Below are positions 16,267-25,232 of a DNA stretch of 60,421 nucleotides, piece after piece. The stretch's first letter is position 1. The number at the start of each line of letters is the position of its first letter. The DNA is from [Eubacterium] saphenum (lineage in GTDB: Bacteria; Bacillota; Clostridia; Lachnospirales; Anaerotignaceae): NCBI GenBank assembly GCA_004557645.1, contig SFGI01000006.1:1-60421 (forward strand), read 5' to 3'. Below the pieces are notes generated by a model. That model worked only from the letters and a program-made list of their open reading frames with translations, ran no database searches and was not told where the DNA came from. Position numbers and translations under genes: made by a program.

Positions 16267-17439
16267 TCAAATATTTTCTAACGTATTTTTCAAAATAGAT
16301 AAGCCCTTTTCCAGCTCTGTCTGGGTGATGTTCAAAGGGGGCAGAAGGCGCATTTTATGCTTTGCTGTCAGCACCAGCAGGCCATTTTCCATCAGGGTAT
16401 TGACGATAGGCTTTACGTCCACATCCAATTCGATGCCCAGCATCATGCCCATGCCTGCAACGCCTGTCACATGGGGCATTTTTTCAATCTCTGCTTTCAA
16501 ATAATTGCCCTTGGCTGTGACCTCCTGCAGGAAATCAGCATCCATGCGGTTCAAAATCTCTACCGCCCCGGCGCAGACAACGGGGTTGCCGCCGAAGGTG
16601 GAGCCATGGTCCCCGGGCACCAGTACGTTTTCTGTTTTTTCGCCGAACAGCACCGCACCGATGGGCAGGCCGCCGCCAAGGCCCTTTGCGGAGGAGACCA
16701 AATCGGGCTGGATATCAAACTGCTGATAGCTGTAGAAGGCACCTGTTCTCCCCACGCCTGTCTGCACTTCATCCACGATGAAGAGGATGTCTTTTTCCTG
16801 ACAAGCCTGATAAACTGCCTGTACATATGCTTTTTCCAGAGGCATCACGCCGCCTTCCCCCTGTACCATTTCCATCATCACAGCGCAAACATCGTCGGTC
16901 AGTTTGGAAAGGGTATCTTCCACATCATTGGCCTTTGCAAAGGAGAAGCCATCCACAAAGGGGAAGAAGAAATTATGATAGGCTGCCTGTCCTGTGGCGG
17001 AAAGGGCTGCCATGGTTCTGCCGTGGAAGGAATTTTCCAGAGCAACGATGGTGCTTCTGCCTTCGCCGTATTTCTGGAAGGAGTATTTTCTTGCGGCTTT
17101 GATGACGCCTTCGTTGGCTTCCGCACCGCTGTTGCCGAAAAATACCTTTTTCATGCCGCTTTTTTCGCAGATCAGCTTGGCGGCCTGGGCGCAGGGCTCT
17201 GTATAGTATAGATTGGAGATGTGCTGCAGTTTATGAAGCTGGGCGGTGACAGCCTTTACCCAGCCTGCATCGGCAAAGCCCAGAGAATTTACGCCGATAC
17301 CGCTGGTGAAGTCGATATAGGATTTGCCTGCGTGGTCATAGCAGACGGTGCCATTGCCGTGATCCAGTGCCACGCCATAACGGCCGTATGTATGGGCAAC
17401 ATAAGCGTCGTCCAGTTTTTTGATATCTTCAAAGCTCAT
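16267..17439 (-). CDS. argD: Acetylornithine aminotransferase
   Basis: A 390-residue class III PLP aminotransferase that converts N-acetylglutamate semialdehyde to N-acetylornithine. Recognisable parts are the N-terminal TYGRYGVALDHGNG, the cofactor-phosphate loop FFGNSGAEANEG, NSFHGRTMAALSATG, FIVDEVQTGVGRTG, and the PLP lysine in SSAKGLGGGLPIGA. A weak ribosome-binding site (AGAAGGG) precedes the ATG. It begins 44 bases after argB and ends at the repeat-filled gap before argF. Confidence 0.95.
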   Translation of the reverse strand: MSFEDIKKLDDAYVAHTYGRYGVALDHGNGTVCYDHAGKSYIDFTSGIGVNSLGFADAGWVKAVTAQLHKLQHISNLYYTEPCAQAAKLICEKSGMKKVFFGNSGAEANEGVIKAARKYSFQKYGEGRSTIVALENSFHGRTMAALSATGQAAYHNFFFPFVDGFSFAKANDVEDTLSKLTDDVCAVMMEMVQGEGGVMPLEKAYVQAVYQACQEKDILFIVDEVQTGVGRTGAFYSYQQFDIQPDLVSSAKGLGGGLPIGAVLFGEKTENVLVPGDHGSTFGGNPVVCAGAVEILNRMDADFLQEVTAKGNYLKAEIEKMPHVTGVAGMGMMLGIELDVDVKPIVNTLMENGLLVLTAKHKMRLLPPLNITQTELEKGLSILKNTLENI

Positions 17440-17483
17440 GGGGGATCCCTTCTTTCGTATAAAACTGTTTCATGCAATGGAAT

Positions 17484-18350
17484 TTATAATGTGAACATGG
17501 TGCCGATCCCTTCGTCGGAGAACATTTCGATGAGGATGGAATGTTCGATCCTGCCGTCGATCATAACGGCCTTCTTTACGCCGGATTTTACGGCTGTTTC
17601 CAGACTTTTGATCTTGGGGATCATGCCGCCGCTGATGATGCCTTCTTCCATCAGCTTGGGGATATCCTCCATGGTGACGCTGGAGATCAGAGAATCGGGG
17701 TCGTCCACATCCTGCAGCAGCCCGCGGATATCTGTCAGGGTGATGATATTTTCCGCCTGCAGGGCTGCGGCGATCTCTGCCGCAGCTGTGTCAGCGTTGA
17801 TGTTGTAAACATTGCCTTCGTCATCGGTGCCCACGGTGGCGATGACGGGGATATAGCCGTGGTGGATGGCGTGGTTGATAGGGGCAACATTGATTTCCGT
17901 GATATCACCCACATAGCCATAGTCGCCTTCCAGTTTTTTGGCATGGATCATGCCCCCGTCGATGCCGCACATGCCGATGGCCTTGCCCCCCAGCTGACCG
18001 ATCAGGGAGACCAGATCTTTATTGGTCTTGCCGGAAAGGACCATCTGCACCACTTTTGCTGTTTCTTCATCTGTATAACGCAGACCGTCCACGAATCTGG
18101 AGGGGATATCCAGACGCTTCAGCATACTGCTGATCTCAGGGCCGCCGCCATGGACCAGAACCACGTTGATGCCTACCAGAGAAAGCAGGATGATATCGCT
18201 CATGACGGCTTTCTTCAGCATGGGGTGGATCATGGCGTTGCCGCCGTATTTGATGACAACTGTTTTTCCGTTGTATTTTTGGATGTAAGGCAGAGCTGCG
18301 GTCAGCACCTTTGCCTTCAAGCTATTCATATTTGTATTCATATCTTCCAT
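17484..18350 (-). CDS. argB: Acetylglutamate kinase
   Basis: A 288-residue amino-acid kinase that phosphorylates N-acetylglutamate. It has VVIKYGGNAM (ATP-binding Lys and Gly loop), VLVHGGGPEI (substrate loop), and NINADTAAAEIAAAL (nucleotide-binding end). ATG 18350 is chosen because AGAGGAAGG precedes it, while the longer frame runs into a hairpin repeat. N-acetylglutamate kinases of cyclic pathways are often inhibited by arginine; the N-terminal helix before KTVVIKYGG is present here, as in the regulated type, but this is only suggestive. Confidence 0.96.
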   Translation of the reverse strand: MEDMNTNMNSLKAKVLTAALPYIQKYNGKTVVIKYGGNAMIHPMLKKAVMSDIILLSLVGINVVLVHGGGPEISSMLKRLDIPSRFVDGLRYTDEETAKVVQMVLSGKTNKDLVSLIGQLGGKAIGMCGIDGGMIHAKKLEGDYGYVGDITEINVAPINHAIHHGYIPVIATVGTDDEGNVYNINADTAAAEIAAALQAENIITLTDIRGLLQDVDDPDSLISSVTMEDIPKLMEEGIISGGMIPKIKSLETAVKSGVKKAVMIDGRIEHSILIEMFSDEGIGTMFTL

Positions 18351-18367
18351 AATCCTTCCTCTTTTCT

Positions 18368-18455
18368 GTGGGACGCTGTCCCACACCCTGCAAGCCCGTT
18401 CAGTACTTTGCTTCGCAAAGCCACCTTCGGTGGGTGGGGCATCTTCCCCACTACC
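18368..18455 (+). repeat. Palindromic repeat, family 1, copy B
   Basis: GTGGGACgctGTCCCAC, link, TTCAGTA, CTTTGCTTCGCAAAG, CCACCTTCGGTGG, then TGGGGcatcttCCCCA. Its second and third stems differ from copy A by paired changes (G-C to A-T, and C-G to G-C). It lies in the argJ-argB gap. Confidence 0.8.
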
Positions 18456-18522
18456 TTATAAAAAGGCTTGACCTAAACTTTTATACGAAAAACAAATTTC
18501 TTTGAAATTTGTTTTTCAAATG

Positions 18523-18573
18523 GGGGTCAAGGGGAATCATTCCCCTTGCGGGTTGTAGGGCAGAGCCCTACGA
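18523..18573 (-). repeat. Palindromic repeat, family 2, inverted copy
   Basis: On the minus strand: GTAGGGCTCTGCCCTAC, link AACCCGC, AAGGGGaatgattCCCCTT, GACCCC. Same layout as 16004-16052 and 29906-29955. Confidence 0.75.
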
Positions 18574-18576
18574 AAA

Positions 18577-19794
18577 TCAGGTACGGTAGTCGCCGTTGAT
18601 TTTCACGTAGTCATAAGTCAGGTCGCAGCCCCAAGCCGTTGCTGTGGCATCCCCCTGTTTCATAGCGATCTCAATGTGGATTTCTTCCTCTAACAGGATT
18701 TCTTTTGCCTTGTCCTCGTCAAAGGCAACGCCTGCGCCGTTTTCGCAGACCAAAATACTGCCCTTGGGAGAGGAGATATCCACCTGAATGGTATCTACTG
18801 CAAAATCCCCTTCCGTATAGCCGATGGCGCACAGGATTCTGCCCCAGTTGGCATCGGCGCCGAACATGGCCGCTTTTGTCAGGCTGGAAGTGATGACAGA
18901 TTTGGCAATGGCCTTTGCCAGAGGGATAGTCGGTGCGCCGGTCACGGTACATTCCACCAGCTTTGTGGCACCTTCGCCGTCTCCGGCGATCTTTTTCGCC
19001 ATAGAGGTGCAGATTTCCTTGACTACCTTCACGAACAGGTCAAAATCCTCGCCTACTTTGTCGATAACGGGGTTTTCCGCCATGCCGTTTGCCATGATGG
19101 AAACCATATCGTTGGTGGAAGTATCCCCGTCTACGCTGACCATATTAAAGGTGTCGTCTACCGCCAGCTTCAGAGCTTTCTGCAGCATGGGGGTGGTGAT
19201 GGCTGCGTCGGTGGTCAAAAAGCCCAGCATGGTCGCCATATTGGGGTGGATCATGCCGCTGCCCTTTGCCATGGCGCCGATTTTTACGGTTTTGCCGCCA
19301 ATTTCGATTTCATAGGCTTCTTCTTTGGGCTTGGTGTCTGTTGTCATAATGGCTTCCACAGCGTCCAGATTGCCTGTTTTGGACAGGATGGGGGCCAAAG
19401 CTGCGATGCCTTTTTCAATGGGTTCGATGGGCAGCACCTGACCGATGACCCCGGTAGAGGCAACGATGATATCCTCGGGTTTCAATCCCAAAGCCTTTGC
19501 CGCCAAGTCGCACATCATTTGGGCTTTTTCCACGCCGTCGGCATTGCAGGTGTTGGCGTTGCCGCTGTTGCAGACCATAGCCTGAGCCATACCGTCGGCG
19601 ATATTTTTTCTGGTGACGGTGATGGGGGCACCGTATACCTTATTCTGAGTATAGACCGCTGCTGCGTTACAGGGTTTTTCGCTATAAATCATGGCGATGT
19701 CTTTTTTATCTGTGTTATTTGTTTTTACGCCGCAGTGCAGGCCGCCGGCGATAAAGCCTTTGGGTGCGGTCACGCCGCTATTTATCTTTTGCAT
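18577..19794 (-). CDS. argJ: Bifunctional ornithine acetyltransferase / N-acetylglutamate synthase
   Basis: A 405-residue enzyme that moves the acetyl group from acetylornithine to glutamate, recycling it, and in bifunctional forms can also use acetyl-CoA. The precursor is cut by itself at the conserved Thr in HPNMATMLGFLTTD (near residue 190). AMAKGSGMIHP, VDGDTSTNDMV and the C-terminal GCDLTYDYVKINGDYRT are conserved. AAGGAGG precedes the ATG. It starts 12 bases after argC, so the two are surely one transcript. Confidence 0.97.
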   Translation of the reverse strand: MQKINSGVTAPKGFIAGGLHCGVKTNNTDKKDIAMIYSEKPCNAAAVYTQNKVYGAPITVTRKNIADGMAQAMVCNSGNANTCNADGVEKAQMMCDLAAKALGLKPEDIIVASTGVIGQVLPIEPIEKGIAALAPILSKTGNLDAVEAIMTTDTKPKEEAYEIEIGGKTVKIGAMAKGSGMIHPNMATMLGFLTTDAAITTPMLQKALKLAVDDTFNMVSVDGDTSTNDMVSIMANGMAENPVIDKVGEDFDLFVKVVKEICTSMAKKIAGDGEGATKLVECTVTGAPTIPLAKAIAKSVITSSLTKAAMFGADANWGRILCAIGYTEGDFAVDTIQVDISSPKGSILVCENGAGVAFDEDKAKEILLEEEIHIEIAMKQGDATATAWGCDLTYDYVKINGDYRT

Positions 19795-19806
19795 ATTGTT
19801 TCCTCC

Positions 19807-20736
19807 TTATATCAAACCAGTTGTTTCATCCAGTCCTAATACGATGTTCATATTCTGTACTGCTGCACCGGAAGCACCCTTGCCCAGATTATCGAAAACA
19901 CTGATGAGGGTCATCCGTTCGTCATTGCCCTCCAGATACAGCTTCAGTTCGTTGGTATCCCGCAGGGGATTGGATGCCAGAAAATTGGTTTCTTCTGTCC
20001 CCACACTAATGAGCTTTGCATCTTTATAATAATCCTTCAGCATTGCCAGCAGTTCCTCTTTTGTCACCTTCTTTTTGAATAAAGAAGCGATCAGGGGGAT
20101 GCAGGTGGCCATGCCGCTGTAATAATCCCCCACGATGGGGCAGAATACAGGGGGCTGGTCGATACCTGTCACATGCTGCATTTCCGGCAGGTGCTTATGT
20201 TTCTGGCTCAGGCCATACTGTCTGGGGCTGTCGAAGAGAACGGGTCTGTCCGCTGCTTCGTAATCGGCGATCATTGCCTTGCCGCCGCCGCTATAGCCCG
20301 TCAGGCTATGGGCTGTCAGGGGGTAATCCTTACCGATAATGCCCAGCTCCACCAGAGGATACACCGCCGCGATAAAGCCTGTGGCATGGCAGCCGGGGTT
20401 GGCGATACGCTTGGAATGTTTGATTTTTTCCCGATGGGCGGGGGAAAGTTCGGGAAAGCCGTAAGCCCAGTCGGGGTCGACGCGGTGGGCCGTGCTGGCG
20501 TCGATGATGCAGGTATTGGGGTTTTCCACTAGCTTCACCGCTTCTTTTGCCGCGTCATCGGGCAGGCAAAGGAACACCACTTCCGCTTCGTTCATCAGTC
20601 TCTTTCGTTCGGCTTCGTCTTTTCTCAGGGCTTCGCTGATGAGCAAAATTTCGATATCGTTATGTTTTTCCAGCTTATGGCGGAGCTGCAGGCCCGTTGT
20701 GCCTGCCTGCCCGTCGATATACACTTTGTGTTTCAT
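19807..20736 (-). CDS. argC: N-acetyl-gamma-glutamyl-phosphate reductase, short type
   Basis: A 309-residue NADPH enzyme that reduces acetylglutamyl phosphate to the semialdehyde. VYIDGQAGTTGLQLRHKL is the nucleotide-binding loop and ANPGCHATGF holds the catalytic Cys. The length and the QAGTTGLQ start mark the shorter AGPR class (about 310 residues) rather than the 345-residue class usual in Bacillus. ATG 20736 is chosen from AAAGGA upstream. It is first in argC-J-B-D-F; a promoter and an ARG-box-like palindrome lie just upstream. Confidence 0.95.
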   Translation of the reverse strand: MKHKVYIDGQAGTTGLQLRHKLEKHNDIEILLISEALRKDEAERKRLMNEAEVVFLCLPDDAAKEAVKLVENPNTCIIDASTAHRVDPDWAYGFPELSPAHREKIKHSKRIANPGCHATGFIAAVYPLVELGIIGKDYPLTAHSLTGYSGGGKAMIADYEAADRPVLFDSPRQYGLSQKHKHLPEMQHVTGIDQPPVFCPIVGDYYSGMATCIPLIASLFKKKVTKEELLAMLKDYYKDAKLISVGTEETNFLASNPLRDTNELKLYLEGNDERMTLISVFDNLGKGASGAAVQNMNIVLGLDETTGLI

Positions 20737-20813
20737 AGGGCCGTCCTTTCTTTTGTATGGTTTTGGGTTTATCTGAAATGCCTGTAGATGCAAGGATCGT
20801 TGATTTATACTCA

Positions 20814-20841
20814 ATTATATACCTCTGGGAAGTGAAGTCAA
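20814..20841 (-). promoter_or_regulatory. Promoter of the arginine operon
   Basis: On the minus strand, TTGACT (20841-20836), a 16-base spacer and TATAAT (20819-20814). Confidence 0.7.
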
Positions 20842-20849
20842 TAAAATAA

Positions 20850-20863
20850 TGCATAATTATGCA
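20850..20863. promoter_or_regulatory. ARG-box-like operator
   Basis: TGCATAATTATGCA is a perfect 14-bp palindrome close to the ArgR consensus TGAATWWWWATTCA. It lies immediately upstream of the -35 of the arginine promoter. ArgR itself is not in the window. Confidence 0.6.
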
Positions 20864-21179
20864 ATTTTAGCGGATTGCAGGAAGAAATGGGTAAAAAAGA
20901 GAAAAATGCATGGAAAAATGCACAAGTATGTGCCTATATCGAAAGGGAATTTTTGTGTATGGCGCAGAGAAAATGGATACTTTTGTTCAGAAATTTCCGA
21001 TAAGAAAAGAAGTTTGTGTATTGTATACAGTGAATATGCGATATTGATGTGAATAGATGCATAAAGCGATGGGAGGGGCGAAGCATTTGTCTGCCGGAGC
21101 CCAAGGCTGCCCGAGGCGGCCGCAGCCTTTGCAAAAATCGACAATAAACCCGAAATTTTCAGCTTTTTTGCAGAAATGC
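20864..21179. other. Intergenic stretch between divergent arg and lysine-leader promoters
   Basis: No gene is supported. It contains TGTATACA within about 21018-21030 and a stem AAGGCTGC/GCAGCCTT at about 21101-21128, neither assigned. Confidence 0.5.
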
Positions 21180-21208
21180 TTGACTTTATCAGTTGGGTGT
21201 GTTATGAA
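21180..21208 (+). promoter_or_regulatory. Promoter of the lysine-riboswitch transcript
   Basis: TTGACT, 17 bases, TATGAA, ending about 40 bases before the riboswitch aptamer. Confidence 0.6.
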
Positions 21209-21244
21209 TGAAGAACAGTCTGGCGCAACGTCAGACAACAATAT

Positions 21245-21406
21245 AAGATAGAGGTGCGATGCCGATAAGTACTCCTCCGAAAAGCCCTGGGCGGCAGGGG
21301 GATGGAAAGGCGGCGTTGCCGAAGCGGTTTTCTCTGCCCAAGGGGGTCTGCCGCTGGGACATTGCAAAAAATGTAATGTACTGTCACTTATGTGGAGCGC
21401 TATCGG
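21245..21406 (+). promoter_or_regulatory. Lysine riboswitch (L box)
   Basis: The aptamer opens with GATAGAGGTGCGATG (21247-) and closes with ACTGTCACTTATGTGGAGCG then CTATC (to 21404), so GATAG pairs with CTATC as P1. Inside lie the conserved AAGTA turn and the GAAAGGCGGCGTTGCCGAAG hairpin with its signature CCGAAG. It senses lysine and controls the downstream NhaC-family transporter through the terminator at 21438-21465. Confidence 0.93.
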
Positions 21407-21437
21407 AAACTTGCAGCATATTTTTTTTATGCCTATA

Positions 21438-21466
21438 AGACCGTGCCTTTGCATGGTCTTTTTCTT
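21438..21466 (+). terminator. Expression-platform terminator of the lysine riboswitch
   Basis: AAGACCGTGC-cttt-GCATGGTCTTTTTC: 10-bp stem with one mismatch, then a T-run, between aptamer and gene. Confidence 0.8.
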
Positions 21467-21547
21467 TGTTTCCGTTCAGAGGATCCCCTCTGGACTCCAG
21501 CAATCATTTATTATTCTTTATTTTAAATTCCTGAAAGGAGAAGGGTT

Positions 21548-23197
21548 ATGAAAACCAAAACAAGAAACACATGGCTTGGCATGCTTTTTGTCGTTGTACT
21601 AGTTGCAACAGCCATGGCCACAACTGCTTTCGGTGGGGAAGCCGAAGCAGTGGAGTACACCAGTAATATGTATGCGACAGCATGGTCTCTGGTGCCTCCT
21701 CTGGTCGCAATCATTCTGGCACTGATTACAAAAGAGGTGTATTCCTCGCTGTTTGTCGGCATTGTGGTCGGCGGGCTGTTTTATTCCAACTTTAACATCA
21801 AGGAAGCGTTCCTGACCATCTTTACCGATGCAACAGAGGGTGGTATGGCAGTAAAAATCGCAGGGAACGTCGGCATCCTTGTATTCCTTGTTGTACTGGG
21901 TATTTTGGTTGCTCTGATGAATAAGGCAGGCGGCTCTGCAGCGTATGGTCGTTGGGCGACAAATGCCATCAAAACAAGACGTGGCGCATTGCTTTCCACC
22001 TTTGGGCTGGGCGTTCTGGTATTCGTAGATGACTATTTCAACTGTCTGACTGTAGGCTCTGTTATGCGCCCTGTTACAGATACCCACAAGATTTCCCGCG
22101 CAAAGCTGGCATATATCATTGACGCAACAGCAGCTCCCATCTGTATCATCGCTCCCATTTCCTCTTGGGCAGCGGCAGTTGCAGGTGTTGTAGAGGGTGT
22201 AAACGGCATGGAGCTGTTTATCAAAGCAATCCCCTACAATTTCTATGCCCTGCTGAGTATCGTAGCAATGCTGGCACTGACCATCACAAATACAGACTTC
22301 GGTCCTATGCTGGAGCATGAAAGAAATGCACAGCTGAATAATGACCTCTATACCACAGATGCAAGACCCTTTGCCGGCGCAGATGCGGAAGCAGAGGTAG
22401 TTGGTAAGGGGAAAGTCATCGACCTGGTATTGCCTGTTATCGTGCTGATTGTTTCTTGTGTTATCGGCATGATCTATACTGGCGGCTTCTTTGAAGGCGA
22501 AACTTTTGTCAATTCTTTTGCAAACTGCGATTCTCCTACAGGTCTGATGCTTGGCTCTGTTGCAGCACTGATTATTACGTTCGTGCTGTATATTCCTCGC
22601 CGTGTGCTGACCTTCCGTCAGTTCATGGACTGCCTGCCGGAAGGCTTCAAGGCGATGGTACCTGCGATCCTGATCCTGACTTTTGCATGGACATTGGGCG
22701 GTATTACCGGTCTTTTGGGTGCAGATGTATTCGTTGCCACTCTGCTGGAAGGCAGCACAGGCGTTGTACAGATACTGATTCCCGTAATTGTATTCTGCGT
22801 TGCAGTATTCCTGGCATTTTCTACAGGTACTTCCTGGGGGACATTCACAATTTTGTTGCCTATCGTTATTCCTATCATGGAACCTGGCAGTGAAATGCTC
22901 ATAATTACAGCTGCGGCAACCATGGCCGGTGCGGTTTGCGGTGACCACTGCTCTCCTATTTCCGATACAACCATCATGGCATCCACAGGTGCTCAGTGTG
23001 ATCACATCAACCATGTATCCACACAGCTGCCCTATGCCCTGACTGTTGCAGTGGTATCTGCTGTGAACTATGTATTGGCAGCACTGATCCAGAACTGGTT
23101 CATCAACCTGCCTATCGCGATCATCTCCATGATCGTTGTAATCCTTGTAATTCGTAAGATTTACGGTGCAAAGGAACTGCCTGCAGAAGGTAAATAA
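21548..23197 (+). CDS. lysW: NhaC-family transporter, probable lysine transporter
   Basis: A 549-residue membrane protein of the NhaC Na+/H+ antiporter superfamily, with about 12 membrane segments and a signal-like first helix (GMLFVVVLVATAMATTAFGG). Conserved blocks include VLVFVDDYFNCLTVGSVMRP, ISSWAAAVAG, STGTSWGTFTILLPI and CGDHCSPISDTTIMAST. A lysine riboswitch and terminator sit directly upstream, which in Firmicutes marks the LysW lysine-uptake subgroup rather than a pH-homeostasis antiporter. AAAGGAGAAGG precedes the ATG. The lysine assignment rests on the riboswitch plus the family, not on residues specific for lysine. Confidence 0.9.
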   Translation: MKTKTRNTWLGMLFVVVLVATAMATTAFGGEAEAVEYTSNMYATAWSLVPPLVAIILALITKEVYSSLFVGIVVGGLFYSNFNIKEAFLTIFTDATEGGMAVKIAGNVGILVFLVVLGILVALMNKAGGSAAYGRWATNAIKTRRGALLSTFGLGVLVFVDDYFNCLTVGSVMRPVTDTHKISRAKLAYIIDATAAPICIIAPISSWAAAVAGVVEGVNGMELFIKAIPYNFYALLSIVAMLALTITNTDFGPMLEHERNAQLNNDLYTTDARPFAGADAEAEVVGKGKVIDLVLPVIVLIVSCVIGMIYTGGFFEGETFVNSFANCDSPTGLMLGSVAALIITFVLYIPRRVLTFRQFMDCLPEGFKAMVPAILILTFAWTLGGITGLLGADVFVATLLEGSTGVVQILIPVIVFCVAVFLAFSTGTSWGTFTILLPIVIPIMEPGSEMLIITAAATMAGAVCGDHCSPISDTTIMASTGAQCDHINHVSTQLPYALTVAVVSAVNYVLAALIQNWFINLPIAIISMIVVILVIRKIYGAKELPAEGK

Positions 23198-23210
23198 ATA
23201 TTGCATCCAA

Positions 23211-23251
23211 AAAAGCCCCGGGTCTGGGAAAGATCCGGGGCTTTCTTTTTT
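23211..23251. terminator. Bidirectional terminator
   Basis: AAAGCCCCGG/CCGGGGCTTT stem of 10 bp with a 13-base loop; A-run before, T-run after. Shared by lysW and the convergent permease. Confidence 0.85.
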
Positions 23252-23253
23252 TA

Positions 23254-24381
23254 TCAGGAATAGATCATCAATCCGTTCAGGCAGAGGAGGACTGCCGCAA
23301 AGAATACGTTCATTTTGGTAAAGTAGAGGAGATATCTCCCCTTTTTTGCCTGGGGCACCTGGGCAAAATATTTGTAGGAGATCAGGCTGGCCATGGAAGC
23401 GATGAGAGTGCCCAGACCGCCGATATTCACCCCGGCGATCAGCAGGTCGTAACGGTCGGTAAATTCGGAAAGAAGCACTGCCGCCGGCACATTGCTGATG
23501 AACTGGCTGCTGCAAAAGGAGACCAGCACTTCTCTGCCCAAAAGCAGGCTTTGCAGGGCCTCCCGTATCATGGGGATGCGCCCCAGATTGCCAATGAGGA
23601 CGAAGAAGAACACGAAGGTCAGCAGCAGGCAGTAGTCCAGTTTTTTCAAAACACCATGCTGGAACAGCAGGAACCAGAGCAAAATGACTGCCAATACCCA
23701 GAAATAGGGCATCAGGCGGAATACCGCCAGCAGGCACAGCCCAAAGAGAAAGGCAAGAGCGCCGAGAAATGTTTTTTCCCGTGTGTCATAGGCTATATGC
23801 CCTCTGGTTTCCGGCGGGGCAAGGGGTGTCTGTTTCTGGTTCAGGCAGAAGAGCATCAGCAGTACAAAGGAAAACAGCGTCAGATGCAGGGTGGTGCCGA
23901 AAAACTGTCCCAGGCTCATGCCGGAAATGGTATAAAGATACAGATTTTGGGGGTTGCCCACGGGGGTCAGCATACTGCCCAGATTGGCGGCGATGGTCTG
24001 CATGACGATAATGGGAATCATACGGTCTGTCAGGTTTGCCCGCTGGAGGAGCATGATGGTGAAGGGCACAAAGGTGATAAGGGCCACATCATTGGTCACC
24101 AGCATGGCAGAGAAGAAGCAGAGCATGACAAGGGTCGTTGTCAGCTGCCGCAGGTTTTTCGCCTTGGAGAGCAGCTCCGACGCAAAACGGTCGAACACGC
24201 CCATTTGCTGCAGCCCGCCCATGACTGCCATTAGGCAGAACAGCAGCGTCAGCACCCGTATATCGCAATAGCCTTTATATGCCCCATCCGGCGGGATGAT
24301 GCAGGCGGAGATCACCGCCAACACCCCGGAAATGCAGAGGATGGTTTCTTTTTTAAAAAATGTGATGATTTTTTCTTTCAT
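23254..24381 (-). CDS. ArsB/NhaD/SLC13-like anion permease
   Basis: A 375-residue membrane protein with about 10 hydrophobic segments. The two pseudo-repeats of the ion transporter superfamily are visible as LVTNDVALITFVPF with TPVGNPQNLYLY in the first half, and SSQFISNVPAAVLLSEF in the second. These are the usual substrate-loop signatures of ArsB/CitM/SLC13 proteins. It is shorter than most family members (about 420 residues). The substrate cannot be assigned; no arsenic genes are nearby. It has no obvious strong ribosome-binding site (AGAAATGAATCG). Confidence 0.82.
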   Translation of the reverse strand: MKEKIITFFKKETILCISGVLAVISACIIPPDGAYKGYCDIRVLTLLFCLMAVMGGLQQMGVFDRFASELLSKAKNLRQLTTTLVMLCFFSAMLVTNDVALITFVPFTIMLLQRANLTDRMIPIIVMQTIAANLGSMLTPVGNPQNLYLYTISGMSLGQFFGTTLHLTLFSFVLLMLFCLNQKQTPLAPPETRGHIAYDTREKTFLGALAFLFGLCLLAVFRLMPYFWVLAVILLWFLLFQHGVLKKLDYCLLLTFVFFFVLIGNLGRIPMIREALQSLLLGREVLVSFCSSQFISNVPAAVLLSEFTDRYDLLIAGVNIGGLGTLIASMASLISYKYFAQVPQAKKGRYLLYFTKMNVFFAAVLLCLNGLMIYS

Positions 24382-24460
24382 TTTCGATTCATTTCTTTCC
24401 AGATTCCTTTTCTTTCGACTTCAACGCTGTCCATTATAAAGCGGAAGGGGCATACTTTCA

Positions 24461-24660
24461 AGGGTTCTTTTTCTTGCGGAAAGGGTAATATCGGGGTAAA
24501 ATAATGATAAATTTCAGCGGAGAACCTCAAAACCTACGGTTTTTCGGTACATTTGCTACGCAAATGCCTGCTGAAGTACGCCCTGATACAGGAAAGCCTG
24601 TGCAGTGCGTCTGTTCAGCGGCTTTTTCTCCGCTTTTATGGTATAATAAATAAAATAAGA
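24461..24660. other. Intergenic hairpins and promoter before the XRE-cupin gene
   Basis: Short palindromes such as AAACCTACGGTTT, CATTTGCTACGCAAATG and ACAGGAAAGCCTGT are strung together. An extended -10 (TGGTATAAT, 24639-24647) lies about 28 bases before the gene. Confidence 0.55.
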
Positions 24661-24674
24661 AAGGAGGTTTCTCC

Positions 24675-25220
24675 ATGAATCTGAATGACATCATTGCCAT
24701 GAATTTAAAACGCCTGCGGGCGGAACGGGGACTGAGCCTGGGCAAGCTGGCAGAGCTTTCCGGCGTCAGCAAGGTGATGCTGAGCCAGATCGAAAAGGGC
24801 GAATCCAGCCCCACCATCAATACCCTCTGGAAGATTGCCGCCGGTCTGCAGGTTTCCTATACGAAGCTCATCGATGAGCAGATCGAAGCACCCCTCATCA
24901 TCCGCAAGGGGGAAAGCGCTTTGGTGGACCACGATGGTTATCGGGTCTATCACTACAGCACCGCCAACCCTGCCAGAGATTTTGAATTTTTCAACAGTGA
25001 ATTGGACCCCGGCGGAGAATTTACTTCCGAAGGCCATGGGGTCAATACCCACGAATATGTATTGGTGACAAAAGGCGAGATGATTTTGCTTTACGGCGGG
25101 GAAGAATATATCCTGCAGGAAGGGGATTTTATCCACTTCGACTGCACCCAGCCCCATACCTACCGCAACCGTGGGGAGGGTATGACGGAATTTACCAATA
25201 TCGTTTACTATATCGGATAA
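24675..25220 (+). CDS. XRE-family regulator with cupin sensor domain
   Basis: A 181-residue regulator. The N-terminal helix-turn-helix (residues 6-60) reads LKRLRAERGLSLGKLAELSG then VSKVMLSQIEKGESSPTINT. The C-terminal cupin barrel (about 75-181) contains EFTSEGHGVNTHEYVLVTKG and GDFIHFDCTQPHTYRN, with His and Glu residues typical of metal or small-ligand cupins. Such proteins usually repress transport or metabolic genes. AAGGAGG precedes the ATG. It lies 12 bases before nfo on the same strand, so they are probably one operon, although a functional link is not obvious. Confidence 0.9.
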   Translation: MNLNDIIAMNLKRLRAERGLSLGKLAELSGVSKVMLSQIEKGESSPTINTLWKIAAGLQVSYTKLIDEQIEAPLIIRKGESALVDHDGYRVYHYSTANPARDFEFFNSELDPGGEFTSEGHGVNTHEYVLVTKGEMILLYGGEEYILQEGDFIHFDCTQPHTYRNRGEGMTEFTNIVYYIG

Positions 25221-25232
25221 GGAGGACAAGAG

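Noticed and set aside
20849..21052. A 67-codon frame on the plus strand upstream of the lysine leader
   Set aside because: Begins inside the ARG-box palindrome, has no ribosome-binding site and odd composition.
21599..23737. A 712-codon open frame on the minus strand
   Set aside because: Shadow of the lysine-riboswitch-controlled transporter and the permease; Cys/Gln-rich nonsense composition.
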